Notes: generated by a model from the letters alone, not told the origin. Positions 1 to 8,950 are shown, numbered from the stretch's first letter. The stretch is DNA of 64,000 bases from JAGRKR01 sp041397725 (GCA_041397725.1 JAWKVZ010000002.1:186001-250000), one strand, 5' to 3'. A program made the numbers and translations.

Positions 1-1341
1 ACGGCCGTCGAGCCGGAGCTCAACGCACTGCCGACGCTCTGCCTCGATCGCGCCCGAGAGCATGCCCGCGACCTGATGGCCGGCAAGCGGCGCGAGGCGG
101 AAGGCGAGGCGGGCTGGCTCGCCGGACTGCCGGTCTCGATCAAGGATCTGACGGATGTGGCCGGCGTGCGCACGACCTACGGCTCGCCGATCTTCAAGGA
201 CCACGTGCCGGCCAAGTCCAATCCGCTCGTGGCGCGCATCGAGCGCAAGGGCGGCATCGTCGTCGGCAAGTCGAATACGCCCGAGTTCGGGGCGGGTGGC
301 TCGACCTTCAACGAGGTTTTCGGGCGCACGCACAATCCCTGGAACACCGCGCTGACGTGCGGCGGCTCGACGGGCGGCGGCGCGGTGTCGGTGGCGGCGG
401 GGGAGGTGTGGCTGGCGCACGGATCGGATCACGGCGGCAGCCTGCGCCGGCCGGGGACCTATTGCTCCGTCGTCGGCCTCAGGCCCTCACCGGGGCGCGT
501 CACGCGCGGCACGCCGAACAACCTCTTCGCCCCGCTTTCCGTGCAGGGGCCGATGGCGCGCAACGTGCCCGACGTCGCGCTCTTCCTCGATGCCATGGCC
601 GGCTACTGTCCGCACGATCCCCTGACCTTCGACGCGCCGGCGACCTCGTTCGCCGCGGCCGTCGCCAATCCCGTGAAGCCACGGCGGATCGCCTTCACGC
701 CGAACTTCAACGGCCAGATCCCCGTCGATCGCGAGACGCGCGAAATCTGCGCCAAGGCGATGCGCCATTTCGAGGCGCTCGGCATCGTCGTGGAGGAAGC
801 CGCGCCCGACCTCGGCGACATCGGCGACACCTTCATGGTGCTGCGGTCGCAGCACTTCGTCGTCGATCGCGAGCTGCAGATCGCCGCACACCGCGACCAG
901 TTCAAACCGGACATCATCTGGAACACCGAGCGCGGGCTCAAGCAGACACCGAGTGACATCGGCCGGGGCGAGCGGGCGCGCGCCGAGCTCTACAAGCGCT
1001 TCGTGACGTTCTTCGAGACGTACGACCTGCTGGTGACGCCCGGCGCCTCGACGCCAGCCTTCGATGTCAATCTGCGCCATCCGGAAGCCATCGACGGCCA
1101 GAAGCTGACGAACTACATGGGCGCCTCGCTGATCACGGCCGGCATGACGCTGACCGCCTGTCCGTCGATCGCCATTCCCTGCGGCTTCGATCAGTACGGG
1201 CGGCCCGTCGGCCTGCAGATCGTCGGGCGGCCGCGGGGCGAGGCCGCCCTCCTGGCCGCCTCCGCGCTGTTCGAGCAGGAAAGCGGGCTCGACAAGCTCG
1301 TGCCGATCCTGCCGAAAGCCGGCACCGTGCCGCCGGGCTGA
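1..1341 (+). CDS. Amidase signature family hydrolase (5'-truncated by window edge)
   Basis: The frame is open from the first base with no start, so the N-terminus lies outside the window; 446 codons are visible. It belongs to the amidase signature family, which hydrolyses carboxamides with a Ser-cisSer-Lys triad. The likely triad, in visible-residue numbering, is Lys48 (VSIKDL), cis-Ser123 (GGSTGGG) and nucleophile Ser147 (DHGGSLRRP). The 24-residue gap between the two serines is the family's normal spacing. The usual GGSSGG is slightly changed to GGSTGGG. There is no gatB or gatC neighbour, so a stand-alone amidase fits better than the tRNA amidotransferase subunit GatA. Substrate is unknown. 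The gene converges on the DUF2147 gene with about 34 bp between stop codons; that gap holds only a 6-bp inverted repeat without a T tract. Confidence 0.88.
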   Translation, partial: TAVEPELNALPTLCLDRAREHARDLMAGKRREAEGEAGWLAGLPVSIKDLTDVAGVRTTYGSPIFKDHVPAKSNPLVARIERKGGIVVGKSNTPEFGAGGSTFNEVFGRTHNPWNTALTCGGSTGGGAVSVAAGEVWLAHGSDHGGSLRRPGTYCSVVGLRPSPGRVTRGTPNNLFAPLSVQGPMARNVPDVALFLDAMAGYCPHDPLTFDAPATSFAAAVANPVKPRRIAFTPNFNGQIPVDRETREICAKAMRHFEALGIVVEEAAPDLGDIGDTFMVLRSQHFVVDRELQIAAHRDQFKPDIIWNTERGLKQTPSDIGRGERARAELYKRFVTFFETYDLLVTPGASTPAFDVNLRHPEAIDGQKLTNYMGASLITAGMTLTACPSIAIPCGFDQYGRPVGLQIVGRPRGEAALLAASALFEQESGLDKLVPILPKAGTVPPG

Positions 1342-1375
1342 CGTGCGGACGTCTCGGGCGCGTCCGGACCGGCTG

Positions 1376-1807
1376 CTACTTGACGCGCTTGAAGGTGACG
1401 GACTTGCAGAAGATCACGGCCTTGCAGCCCTGGAGCTTCAAGGTCTGCATGTCGATCACGGTCAGAGTGCCGGCGAAGGTGCCGCCGTCGGCGCGATTGT
1501 ACATGCGGCCCGACCAACCGTTCGGTCCGGTGCGCTTGGCGCCTTGCATGATCACGAGACCGACGATAGGGCGGCTGCGGAGCTTCGGATCGGGGTTCTT
1601 GTCGTCGGTCTTCTGGCCGTCGGCGATGGAGATGATCTTGGCGCACAGGCCGTCGCCGCACGGATACATCTCGAGGACCGACTTGTTCTCCTCGCTCTGC
1701 CACTTGCCCATGATGTCGTTACCGGAGGCGGCCATGCCGGCCGACCCCATCCATGTGCCTGCCGCCAGAAGGGTTGCGAGGGCGAGCCCGCCGGTCCATT
1801 TCCGCAT
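1376..1807 (-). CDS. DUF2147 family secreted protein
   Basis: A 143-residue protein with a clear Sec signal peptide (positively charged start MRK, hydrophobic core about residues 6-22, Ala-rich cleavage region near residue 27). The mature part starts with the D-x-x-G-K-W pattern of DUF2147 proteins, small periplasmic proteins of unknown function. Two cysteine pairs (CGDGLC and GCKAVIFC) could form disulfides in the periplasm. The start at 1807 follows a good Shine-Dalgarno AGGAGA about 6 nt upstream; longer in-frame extensions run back through the divergent J-domain gene and are not credible. A -10-like TATGAT lies on the minus strand at 1847-1852 without an obvious -35. It is divergent from the J-domain gene. 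Function is not known. Confidence 0.8.
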   Translation of the reverse strand: MRKWTGGLALATLLAAGTWMGSAGMAASGNDIMGKWQSEENKSVLEMYPCGDGLCAKIISIADGQKTDDKNPDPKLRSRPIVGLVIMQGAKRTGPNGWSGRMYNRADGGTFAGTLTVIDMQTLKLQGCKAVIFCKSVTFKRVK

Positions 1808-1969
1808 CGTTCGTCTCCTGAACTCCACTTCGTCCGCTAGTTGTTCATCATAACATTGGACAGACCACAGAGGCACGCGTTCCTTGGCCGGATTCGGAAA
1901 AGTCACCATCGCCGAACGTCTAGGAATTGAGGCCATGCGCGCTTGCCAAAAACCGATTATGCTGACGCC

Positions 1970-2686
1970 ATGTCGATCTGGGGCAAATTGGCGGGTGCTG
2001 CTGCGGGGCTGGCGATTGGCGGCCCCATTGGCGCGCTGCTCGGAGGGCTGGCCGGGCATTTCGGGCTCGATCGCGACCGGCAGGGCACGGGTCAACAGAA
2101 GGACATCGCCTTCACGGTCGGCGTCATCGCGCTGAGCGCCAAGATGGCCAAGGCCGACGGCGTCGTGACCGAGTCGGAGATCGACGCCTTCAAGGAGGTC
2201 TTCAAGATTCCACCCGGTGAGGCGGCCAACGTCGCGCGCGTATTCAATCTCGCCAAGCAGGATATTGCCGGCTTCGAGGCCTATGCCGATCAGCTCGGCA
2301 ACCTGTTCAAGGACAACCGCCGCCTGCTCCAGGACGTGCTCGAGGGGTTGTTCTACATCGCGGCGTCGGATGAGGTGCTCCATCCCAAGGAGGACGACTA
2401 CCTCAAGACGGTGGCGCGCCGCTTCGGGTTCTCGGACAGCGAGTTCACCCATATCCGCGCCCGCTTCCTGCCGAACGACCAGACGAGCCCCTACGACGTG
2501 CTCGGTGTGACGCCGGAAATCGCCGACGACGCTCTCAAGAGCCACTACCGCAAGCTCGTCGCCGAGAACCACCCCGACAAGCTGATCGCCCGCGGTGTGC
2601 CCGAGGAGTTCGTGCAGGTCGCGAACCGCAAGCTCGCCTCCATCAACGACGCCTATCGCACGATCGCCAAGGAGCGTGGCATTTGA
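1970..2686 (+). CDS. DjlA-like co-chaperone: TerB domain plus C-terminal J domain
   Basis: A 238-residue protein. A Gly/Ala-rich hydrophobic stretch (residues 7-29) may be a membrane anchor or hairpin. It is followed by an all-helical TerB-like region (about 40-165) and a C-terminal J domain (about 173-238) with the diagnostic HPD tripeptide at 201-203, which stimulates DnaK-type ATPases. This is the alphaproteobacterial DjlA-like arrangement. The ATG at 1970 is preferred because MSIWGKLAGA is the expected N-terminus; an upstream TTG at 1943 would add nine unlikely residues. There is no convincing Shine-Dalgarno, but TATGCT sits at 1958-1963, 6 nt before the ATG, so the mRNA may be leaderless. 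Its stop overlaps the TTG start of the AmpD-like amidase, suggesting translational coupling. Confidence 0.87.
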   Translation: MSIWGKLAGAAAGLAIGGPIGALLGGLAGHFGLDRDRQGTGQQKDIAFTVGVIALSAKMAKADGVVTESEIDAFKEVFKIPPGEAANVARVFNLAKQDIAGFEAYADQLGNLFKDNRRLLQDVLEGLFYIAASDEVLHPKEDDYLKTVARRFGFSDSEFTHIRARFLPNDQTSPYDVLGVTPEIADDALKSHYRKLVAENHPDKLIARGVPEEFVQVANRKLASINDAYRTIAKERGI

Positions 2687-3462
2687 GCGGAGTGCGTTGG
2701 CAGCGTTTGGCGTCGGAGCGCCGGCAGGCGCAGAACTTCGAGCCCCGACGCAAGGGTGTACGGCCCGACATTCTGCTGCTGCACTATACGGGCATGACCA
2801 GTGCGGACTCGGCCGTCGAGCGCCTGATTTGCGAGGAAAGCCGCGTCTCCTGCCACTATCTCGTCGACGAGCGCGGTCGCGTCGTGCAGATGGTCGACGA
2901 GCGGCTCAGGGCCTGGCACGCCGGCGTCTCGAGCTGGGCCGGCGAGACGGACATCAACTCGCGCTCGATCGGCATCGAGATTCATAATCCCGGGCATGAA
3001 TTCGGCTATCAGGATTTCCCCGCCCCGCAGATGCGTGCGGTCGTGGCGCTGTGTCGCGACATCGTTGCCCGTCATGTCATTCAGCCCTGGCGGGTGCTCG
3101 GCCACTCCGACATCGCGCCCGATCGCAAGGCCGACCCTGGCGAGCGCTTCCCCTGGGTGGACCTGGCCGCGGCGGGCGTCGGGCTCTGGGTCACACCCTG
3201 CGACATCGGCGGGGATCGCGGCCTCGGCCGCGGCGATCACGGAGGCGCGGTCGGGGCGTTGCAACTCGCACTCTGGCAGCTCGGCTACGGTCTCTCGGTG
3301 ACGGGCGTCTACGACCGCCCGACGGAACAGTGCGTGACGGCCTTCCAGCGCCACTGGCGACCGGCGAAGGTGGACGGACGGGCCGACGTGTCGACGATCA
3401 TCACGCTCGAGCGCTTGCTGGAGGAGATCCGCGCGGTCGCCCGCCACCACGGCGGGCGCTGA
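2683..3462 (+). CDS. AmpD/AmiD-type N-acetylmuramoyl-L-alanine amidase with peptidoglycan-binding domain
   Basis: This 259-residue protein cleaves the amide bond between N-acetylmuramic acid and L-Ala of muropeptides. The zinc amidase_2 domain shows His34 (LLLHYTG), Glu99 (GIEIHN), His141 (GHSDIAP), Lys149 and Asp151 (RKADPG), matching the zinc ligands and catalytic residues of AmpD. A peptidoglycan-binding domain follows at about 185-250. No signal peptide is visible, so it may act in the cytoplasm on recycled muropeptides, although the added domain resembles that of outer-membrane AmiD; the location is unresolved. The TTG start at 2683 overlaps the upstream TGA by two bases (TTGA) and has AAGGAG 7 nt before it; GTG at 2692 is the alternative. 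Its stop shares one base with the next ATG. Confidence 0.88.
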   Translation: MSGVRWQRLASERRQAQNFEPRRKGVRPDILLLHYTGMTSADSAVERLICEESRVSCHYLVDERGRVVQMVDERLRAWHAGVSSWAGETDINSRSIGIEIHNPGHEFGYQDFPAPQMRAVVALCRDIVARHVIQPWRVLGHSDIAPDRKADPGERFPWVDLAAAGVGLWVTPCDIGGDRGLGRGDHGGAVGALQLALWQLGYGLSVTGVYDRPTEQCVTAFQRHWRPAKVDGRADVSTIITLERLLEEIRAVARHHGGR

Positions 3463-4409
3463 TGGGGGCGCCGGAGACCCCGCGTTTGCCGTCGCCTGCC
3501 GCCGGCACGGTGCACGGCGCGGTGCCGAATTCCCAGCTCGATACGCTGGCCGTCTCGGTGCTGGTCGGTTGTTGTCTCGCGCTCGGTCTGGCCCAGGTGG
3601 CGATCAAGGTGGCGAATACCGGCATCTCGCCGCTGCTGCAGGCCGGTCTCAGGTCGATCGGTGCGACGGCCCTGCTGCTCGCCTGGGCGCGGTTCAGGGG
3701 GGTGCGGCTGCTGGCGCGCGACGGTACGCTGCTGCCGGGTCTCGCCGTCGGCATCCTGTTCGCGGGTGAGTTCGCGTTCCTCTATGTCGGGCTCGAGCAC
3801 ACGACCGCCTCGCGCGCGGTCGTGCTGCTCTATACGGCGCCCCTGCTCGTGGCTGCGGGTGCGCATCTCTGGCTGCCGGCCGATCGCCTGACGGCTGTCA
3901 AGGTGCTCGGCCTCGCCGCCGCTTTCGCCGGCGTTCTCGTTGTCCTGCTCTCTGGCCGCGCGGGCGGGGCCGGAACCGGCACGCTTGCCGGCGATCTCCT
4001 GTGCCTGGTGGCCGCGGTCTGCTGGGGCGGGCTGACGCTCGTCGGGCGCGCTACGCGGCTTTCGGCCGCCGCCCACGAAAAGGTGGTTCTCTACCAACTC
4101 GGCGTTTCCGCGCTTCTGCTGCCGCTTCTCTCGCTGGCCTTCGGCGAGCCCGGGTTCAAGACCCCGTCCGTGGCGGCATTGGCGGCGCTGGCCTATACGA
4201 TCGTCATCGTCGCGTTCGTAGTCTACACGGCGCAGTACTGGCTGCTGACGCGCTATCCGGCCTCGCGCGTCATGTCCTTCATGTTCCTGGCGCCCGTGTT
4301 CGGGGTCATGTGGGGCGGCCTCATTCTCGACGAGCCGCTGACGCGGGAGCTGTGGATCGGGCTCGCCATGGTGGCTGCGGGCATTTGGCTGGTGAACCGG
4401 CGCGCTTGA
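3462..4409 (+). CDS. EamA/DMT-family membrane transporter
   Basis: A 315-residue protein with about ten hydrophobic segments arranged as two EamA repeats (roughly residues 28-160 and 170-312), the fold of the drug/metabolite transporter superfamily. Such carriers export or import amino acids or metabolites; nothing in the sequence identifies the substrate. About 26 polar, Pro-rich residues precede the first helix. The ATG at 3462 overlaps the amidase stop by one base (TGATG), so it is probably the last gene of a three-gene unit with the J-domain protein and the amidase. Its stop codon lies inside the -35 element of the rnpB promoter. Confidence 0.85.
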   Translation: MGAPETPRLPSPAAGTVHGAVPNSQLDTLAVSVLVGCCLALGLAQVAIKVANTGISPLLQAGLRSIGATALLLAWARFRGVRLLARDGTLLPGLAVGILFAGEFAFLYVGLEHTTASRAVVLLYTAPLLVAAGAHLWLPADRLTAVKVLGLAAAFAGVLVVLLSGRAGGAGTGTLAGDLLCLVAAVCWGGLTLVGRATRLSAAAHEKVVLYQLGVSALLLPLLSLAFGEPGFKTPSVAALAALAYTIVIVAFVVYTAQYWLLTRYPASRVMSFMFLAPVFGVMWGGLILDEPLTRELWIGLAMVAAGIWLVNRRA

Positions 4410-4436
4410 CGCCGGGGGCTCGGCTCCCCTTATGTT
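4406..4436 (+). promoter_or_regulatory. Candidate rnpB promoter
   Basis: TTGACG at 4406-4411 is separated by 17-19 nt from a CTTATGTT stretch (TATGTT at 4431-4436), matching the alphaproteobacterial sigma-70 pattern. Initiation about 6 nt downstream would fall at 4440-4443, exactly where the P1 helix of RNase P RNA begins. The -35 element overlaps the stop codon of the upstream transporter gene. Confidence 0.55.
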
Positions 4437-4439
4437 CCT

Positions 4440-4850
<411 letters not shown>

Positions 4851-4876
4851 TTCCCATCCCCCGCACGCTCGAGCGC

Positions 4877-6832
4877 TCAGGTCGCGGTGGGGTGCGGCGT
4901 CTCTCGCGTGGCGCGCGCGGCGACCGCGCCACCGATGCCGACGGCAAGGCCGGCGAGGTCCGTGTAGGTCTCGGGGATCAGCATCAGCAACCCGCCCATG
5001 CCGATGACGGCGCGACTCCAGCCCGGCAGCCGTCCGATGCCGTAGAGGTAGCCCTCGAAGCTGGCCGCCAGCAGCACCACGGCAGCGATGGCCGTGGCCG
5101 TCGCCTGCACGACCTGCATCACCTCGCCCTTCAGGATCAGCGCCGGCTGCAGCGCGAAGAGTACGGGAAGCAGCAGCAGCAGGCAGCCGACGCGGATGGC
5201 CTTGAAGCCGACGGCCATCGCGTCGGCCTTGGCGATCGAGGCGGCGGCGATCGCGGCCAGCGCGACGGGCGGCGTGATGAAGGAAACGAGACCCCAGTAG
5301 AAGATGTAGAGATGGGCCGCCATCGGATCGAGGCCGGACTTCACCAGCGCCGGCGCCAGCACGATGGCGAGGAAGATGTAGCAGGCCGATGCCGTCATCC
5401 CCATGCCGAGGATGAAGCTGGTGAGTGCCCCCGTGGCCAGCAGCAGCCAGATATTGCCGCCGGCATACTGCACAAGCTCGCGCGAGAAGGAGTTGGCGAC
5501 GCCGGTCACCGACATGGCGCCGATGATCAGCCCGATGCCGGCGATGAGGCCGATGATCTGAGCGATGGCCTGGCCGATATCGACGATGAGCCCGGCGAAG
5601 CGATGCGCCGTGAAGCCGATGCTGCGCGCTCTCAGGACTGCAATGGCGAACAGGAAGAGCGCGACATAGAAGGGCGCTTCGCCCTCCAGCCGGTAACGCA
5701 GGAGCAGGACCGTCAGCGCAATAATGGCGAGCAGGTAGTACCAGCCGCCCGCGAGCGTGCGCCAGAGGCTCGGGACCTCATCCGCCGGCAGGCCGCGCAG
5801 GCCGTTTCGGGCCGCGTAGAGGTCGGTCTGGAGCAGCAGGGCCATGTAGTAGAGGAGCGCCGGCAGGAATGCCGCCGTCACCACCTCGGCGTAAGGCACG
5901 TTGAGGAAATTCGCCATGATGAAGGCCGCAGCGCCCATGACGGGCGGCATCAGCGCGCCTCCGGTCGAGGCGCAAGCCTCCACCGCGCCGGCATAGACCG
6001 GCGGGTAGCCGCAGCGCTTCATGGTCGGGATGGTCAGCGTGCCTGTGGTCAGCACGTTGGAGGTCGGGCTGCCGGAGAGCATGCCGAACAATCCCGACGA
6101 GATCACCGCCACCTTGGCCGGGCCGCCGCGCGAGGTGCCGAGCAGCGCCGAGGCGAAGTCCATGAAGAAGGCGCCGCCGCCGGTCGTGGCCAGCACGACG
6201 CCGAACACCAGGAAGCCGATGAGGGTGTCGGAAACGACCTGGGTCGGAATGCCGATGATGCTCTCGAGCCCATAGACATGCTCCTGCACCGTCTGTCCGA
6301 GCGTGAGCTGGACGCCCCACAGGAAGCCCGGCATGTAGCCGGCGTAGAGCGGATAGGCCGCGAAAATGAGGCAGAAGACGAAGAGGATCATCTCGCCGGT
6401 GCGCCGCAGCCCTTCGAGGACGAGCATCACGTAGACGGCCGCGACATAGGTCGCATACTGCGGCGCGGCCATGTTCCAGCCGCCGTCGATGATGGTCTGG
6501 GCATTGAGGGCCAGCCAGCAGGAAATTCCGAGCAGCGGCGCCGCCAGCAGCCAGTCGTACCAGCGCGTCCCCGTGCGGTCGGCCTTGCGTGCGGGAAAGG
6601 CGAGGTAGCCGGCCGCGCCGAACAGGCCGATGACCAGGTAGTAGTAGGCCGTCGCCACCGGCCGGAAGCCGCCGAGCCCCAGGTTGAAGATCTGGTTGAT
6701 CGACAGCGCCAAGCCCGCCAGCGTGAGCACGAACACGGCCCAGAACGCGACGCCCGTCAGCCGCTTGGACCTCGCCTCCGGATCCTCGGGGGTGTCGGGG
6801 ATGGCGGCGGGCGCGGCTTTCGCGTCGCTCAT
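4877..6832 (-). CDS. TRAP transporter, fused 4TM/12TM membrane subunit (TAXI type)
   Basis: A 651-residue protein made almost entirely of membrane helices: an N-terminal four-helix region corresponding to the small DctQ-like subunit joined to a large DctM-like permease. This fused organisation is typical of TAXI-type TRAP systems, which import organic acids with a sodium gradient and an extracytoplasmic binding protein. The permease part contains Gly/Pro-rich segments such as GTLTIPTMKR and GGALMPPVMGAAAFI, usual in this family. The start at 6832 (MSDAKAAP) comes from the translation pattern; the Shine-Dalgarno is weak. It lies 82 bp downstream of the TAXI binding protein on the same strand, so the two very likely form one operon. 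Substrate cannot be read from sequence. Confidence 0.9.
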   Translation of the reverse strand: MSDAKAAPAAIPDTPEDPEARSKRLTGVAFWAVFVLTLAGLALSINQIFNLGLGGFRPVATAYYYLVIGLFGAAGYLAFPARKADRTGTRWYDWLLAAPLLGISCWLALNAQTIIDGGWNMAAPQYATYVAAVYVMLVLEGLRRTGEMILFVFCLIFAAYPLYAGYMPGFLWGVQLTLGQTVQEHVYGLESIIGIPTQVVSDTLIGFLVFGVVLATTGGGAFFMDFASALLGTSRGGPAKVAVISSGLFGMLSGSPTSNVLTTGTLTIPTMKRCGYPPVYAGAVEACASTGGALMPPVMGAAAFIMANFLNVPYAEVVTAAFLPALLYYMALLLQTDLYAARNGLRGLPADEVPSLWRTLAGGWYYLLAIIALTVLLLRYRLEGEAPFYVALFLFAIAVLRARSIGFTAHRFAGLIVDIGQAIAQIIGLIAGIGLIIGAMSVTGVANSFSRELVQYAGGNIWLLLATGALTSFILGMGMTASACYIFLAIVLAPALVKSGLDPMAAHLYIFYWGLVSFITPPVALAAIAAASIAKADAMAVGFKAIRVGCLLLLLPVLFALQPALILKGEVMQVVQATATAIAAVVLLAASFEGYLYGIGRLPGWSRAVIGMGGLLMLIPETYTDLAGLAVGIGGAVAARATRETPHPTAT

Positions 6833-6914
6833 GGCAGGACTCGCGGACTGGGATGAGGGATGGGCGGCCGGCGACGCGCGTCGCCGGCCGATCACATCGA
6901 CGCCGGGCGGCGGC

Positions 6915-8069
6915 TCAGAGCGACTTCAGGACCTCGGCGCGGCGCGGCATCCAGAGCGTCTGGAGCTTCTTGGTGTCGGCGCCCTTGGCGGCTGGCTCCT
7001 TTGCCATCATCTCCTTCCAGGCCGCCTGCAGCATCTTCTGGCGCTTTAGGGCGCCGTCCTGCCACTTCTGGTGATCGGCGGTCCAGATGCCCTTTTCCTT
7101 GAGATAGCGGATGGCGCCATCGTGGAAGGCGGCGTCCATGGGCGGAGTGCCGGCCTTCTTGACGTCCCAGCGAGGCATGATCGGCGCCGCGCTCTTGTAG
7201 ACGTCGTAGGTCTCGGCGATGGCCTTGGTGACGGCGTAGACCTCGTCGGCCTTCGTCTTGGCGTAGACGGTGATCATGGGATAGCGATAGCCCATCATCC
7301 AGACGGGCTTCTCCTTCGTGAGGCCGGCGCCGATCGACTCGGCGTGCGGCTCGACGAACGGCACCGCCTTCTGGGCGCGTCCCCAGCCGTCCTTGTTGGC
7401 CGGGTCGAGCGCGACCCAGCTGATGCCGCGCGGGCTCGCCTCCAGCTCGCGCAGCACGGCGGCGGCAGGCGCTGCACCGGCGCAATCCGCCTTGCCCTCG
7501 ATCAGGGCCTTGAGGCTCGCGCCGTAGCTCGGGAACTCGACGAGCTGCACGTCCTTCCAGGTGAGGCCCGCGAAGGCCAGCACGGGCTCGACCTTGACGT
7601 TGACCGACGTGTTGGCGGGCGCGATGGCCATGCGCTTGCCCTTGAGGTCCTTGGGCTCCTTGATGCCGCTCTCCTTCGTGGCCACGACCGAGAAGGCGTT
7701 GAGCCGGCCCATCAGCACGCGCATGTCCTGCGGTCCCCAATCCGGACCGGCATACTCGTAGAGGCCCTCGGCCGCGAAATAGAGCTCGTTGGCGAGCCAG
7801 GCATGGCTGGCGCGGCCCTGCTTCAACGGCAGCACGCGACCGATGGACGTGCCCGAATTCTGCAGCCGCACGCGCGTTCCGAAGGTCTTGCCGAGCGCGT
7901 CGGCGATGGCGGACGCCTCCACGTAGCCCGTCGAGCCGACATCGTAGGTGCTCCAGATCATTGTCGACGGCAGGTTCGGCAGGCTCTTGGCGGCCCAGGC
8001 CTCGGGGATGGCGGCGCTGGCGGCGAGAGCGGCCGAGCTGCCGACGAACGCGCGGCGTGTGATCTTCAT
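6915..8069 (-). CDS. TAXI-family TRAP transporter solute-binding protein, Tat-exported
   Basis: A 384-residue periplasmic binding protein for the fused TRAP permease downstream. The N-terminus carries a twin-arginine motif (TRRAFVG, residues 4-10), a hydrophobic stretch and an A-x-A type cleavage site near residue 26, so it probably leaves the cytoplasm folded through Tat. The mature region (STYDVGSTGY, KGKRMAIAPA and the following fold) matches TAXI (TRAP-associated extracytoplasmic immunogenic) proteins, relatives of which bind dicarboxylates or other organic acids. The ATG at 8069 has a strong GGAGGAAG ribosome site; longer frames extend into the mraZ upstream region and are rejected. Promoter not identified. 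Confidence 0.9.
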   Translation of the reverse strand: MKITRRAFVGSSAALAASAAIPEAWAAKSLPNLPSTMIWSTYDVGSTGYVEASAIADALGKTFGTRVRLQNSGTSIGRVLPLKQGRASHAWLANELYFAAEGLYEYAGPDWGPQDMRVLMGRLNAFSVVATKESGIKEPKDLKGKRMAIAPANTSVNVKVEPVLAFAGLTWKDVQLVEFPSYGASLKALIEGKADCAGAAPAAAVLRELEASPRGISWVALDPANKDGWGRAQKAVPFVEPHAESIGAGLTKEKPVWMMGYRYPMITVYAKTKADEVYAVTKAIAETYDVYKSAAPIMPRWDVKKAGTPPMDAAFHDGAIRYLKEKGIWTADHQKWQDGALKRQKMLQAAWKEMMAKEPAAKGADTKKLQTLWMPRRAEVLKSL

Positions 8070-8231
8070 TGTCGTGCTTCCTCCGTTGAGCGCCCGGCGA
8101 GCAGGCTTGGGACCCATTGCGGTCCAGGACTGCAAGGCTAGCCGAAGCAACTCCCGCTTGAAATTGCATTTTCGGCGGAGGGCGCGGCCGCTGGACCGCC
8201 GCGACAGGCGCGGCGGTGGCACGTGTTGCTG

Positions 8232-8261
8232 TTGGGACACGAGGGCAGGAAAGACCATGAT
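8232..8261 (+). promoter_or_regulatory. Candidate promoter of the mraZ/dcw transcript
   Basis: TTGGGA at 8232-8237 and CATGAT at 8256-8261 are 18 nt apart. Transcription would begin near 8268, just before the CCCAT repeat array, placing the repeats in the 5' leader. A second possibility is the perfect -35 hexamer TTGACA at 8288-8293 inside the array, which lacks a good -10 at the right distance. Neither can be confirmed by reading. Confidence 0.3.
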
Positions 8262-8273
8262 GGGGAGGGGAAA

Positions 8274-8328
8274 ACCCTCTCATCCCATTGACACCCATGA
8301 AATCCCATCTTAACCCATTAATGACCAT
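8274..8328 (+). promoter_or_regulatory. MraZ-box array (10-bp phased CCCAT repeats)
   Basis: CCCAT occurs at 8284, 8294, 8304 and 8314, each separated by exactly 5 nt. The phase continues with weaker units ACCCT at 8274 and ACCAT at 8324. On the minus strand this reads as ATGGG every 10 bp, which fits the TGGGN-N5 direct repeats bound by MraZ in Escherichia coli. The array lies 122-176 bp upstream of the mraZ ATG, the expected place for autoregulation of the dcw operon. Four perfect plus two degenerate copies is more than the three described for E. coli. The rest of the 8070-8449 intergenic region holds the divergent TRAP operon's upstream region and the mraZ leader; I see no gene in it. Confidence 0.72.
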
Positions 8329-8449
8329 GGCGGACGGGTGAAACGCCCGCGGGCACGTCTCCACGGTCCGGCAGGTGCCGGCGGCGCAGACAAGAGCGCC
8401 GACAAGAGCTGGAGAGTTTGGCGTCGAGGAGTGGACTCAGAGCAGGGAG

Positions 8450-8950
8450 ATGGACCGCTTTGTCTCGACATTCACGAACAAGATCGACGCCAAGGGGCGC
8501 GTCTCCGTGCCCGCCACGTTCCGGGCAGTCCTGGCTCGCGACGGCTACGAGGGCGGCATCTACTGCTACCCCTCGGTCGGTGCTCCGGCGCTCGATGCAG
8601 GAGGCGAGAGACTTGCGCAGACGATCGACGGGTTGCTCGGCGATCTGCCGGACTATTCGGTCGAGCGGGATGAGCTCTCTGTCGCGCTCTATGGCGACGT
8701 CCAAGTTCTCAACATCGATCAGGACGGCCGCATCGTCCTTCCTCAAAGCCTGCGCGAGCACGCCGGCATTGACACGCACGTCACATTTGTTGGCCTTGGT
8801 CAGAAGTTTCAGATGTGGGAGCCTCGACGCTTCGAGGACTTCCGGGCGCGCGCGCGCCACAAGGCCGACGATCATCGCAAGCTCTTCGGCGCGGGGAGCC
8901 GCCACAGGTCAGGGGGCGACCAGGGCGGCACTGAGGGAGCACGGGAATGA
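8450..8950 (+). CDS. mraZ: Transcriptional regulator MraZ
   Basis: A 166-residue AbrB-like DNA-binding protein, the first gene of the division and cell wall cluster. It has the two expected SpoVT/AbrB half-domains: residues about 7-55 with the core DAKGRVSVPATFR, and about 80-125 with DQDGRIVLPQSLR. MraZ assembles into rings and binds repeats upstream of its own operon to repress it. The ATG at 8450 is preceded by AGGGAG and gives the classic N-terminus MDRFVSTFTNKID; an in-frame start 75 nt earlier would add unconserved residues. The phased repeat array at 8274-8328 is its probable target. The C-terminal tail is somewhat extended. rsmH follows after 38 bp. Confidence 0.94.
   Translation: MDRFVSTFTNKIDAKGRVSVPATFRAVLARDGYEGGIYCYPSVGAPALDAGGERLAQTIDGLLGDLPDYSVERDELSVALYGDVQVLNIDQDGRIVLPQSLREHAGIDTHVTFVGLGQKFQMWEPRRFEDFRARARHKADDHRKLFGAGSRHRSGGDQGGTEGARE

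Noticed and set aside
487..1080. Long open frames antisense to the amidase and to many other genes
   Set aside because: They come from GC-rich third positions. They show Arg/Ala/Gly/His-rich low-complexity sequence, no family motifs and no ribosome sites; the sense genes explain the region.
8310..8330. CtrA binding site (TTAA-N7-TTAA) upstream of mraZ
   Set aside because: TTAACCCATTAA is present but the spacing is 4, not 7, and the sequence is part of the phased CCCAT array. No proper CtrA box was seen upstream of ftsZ either.
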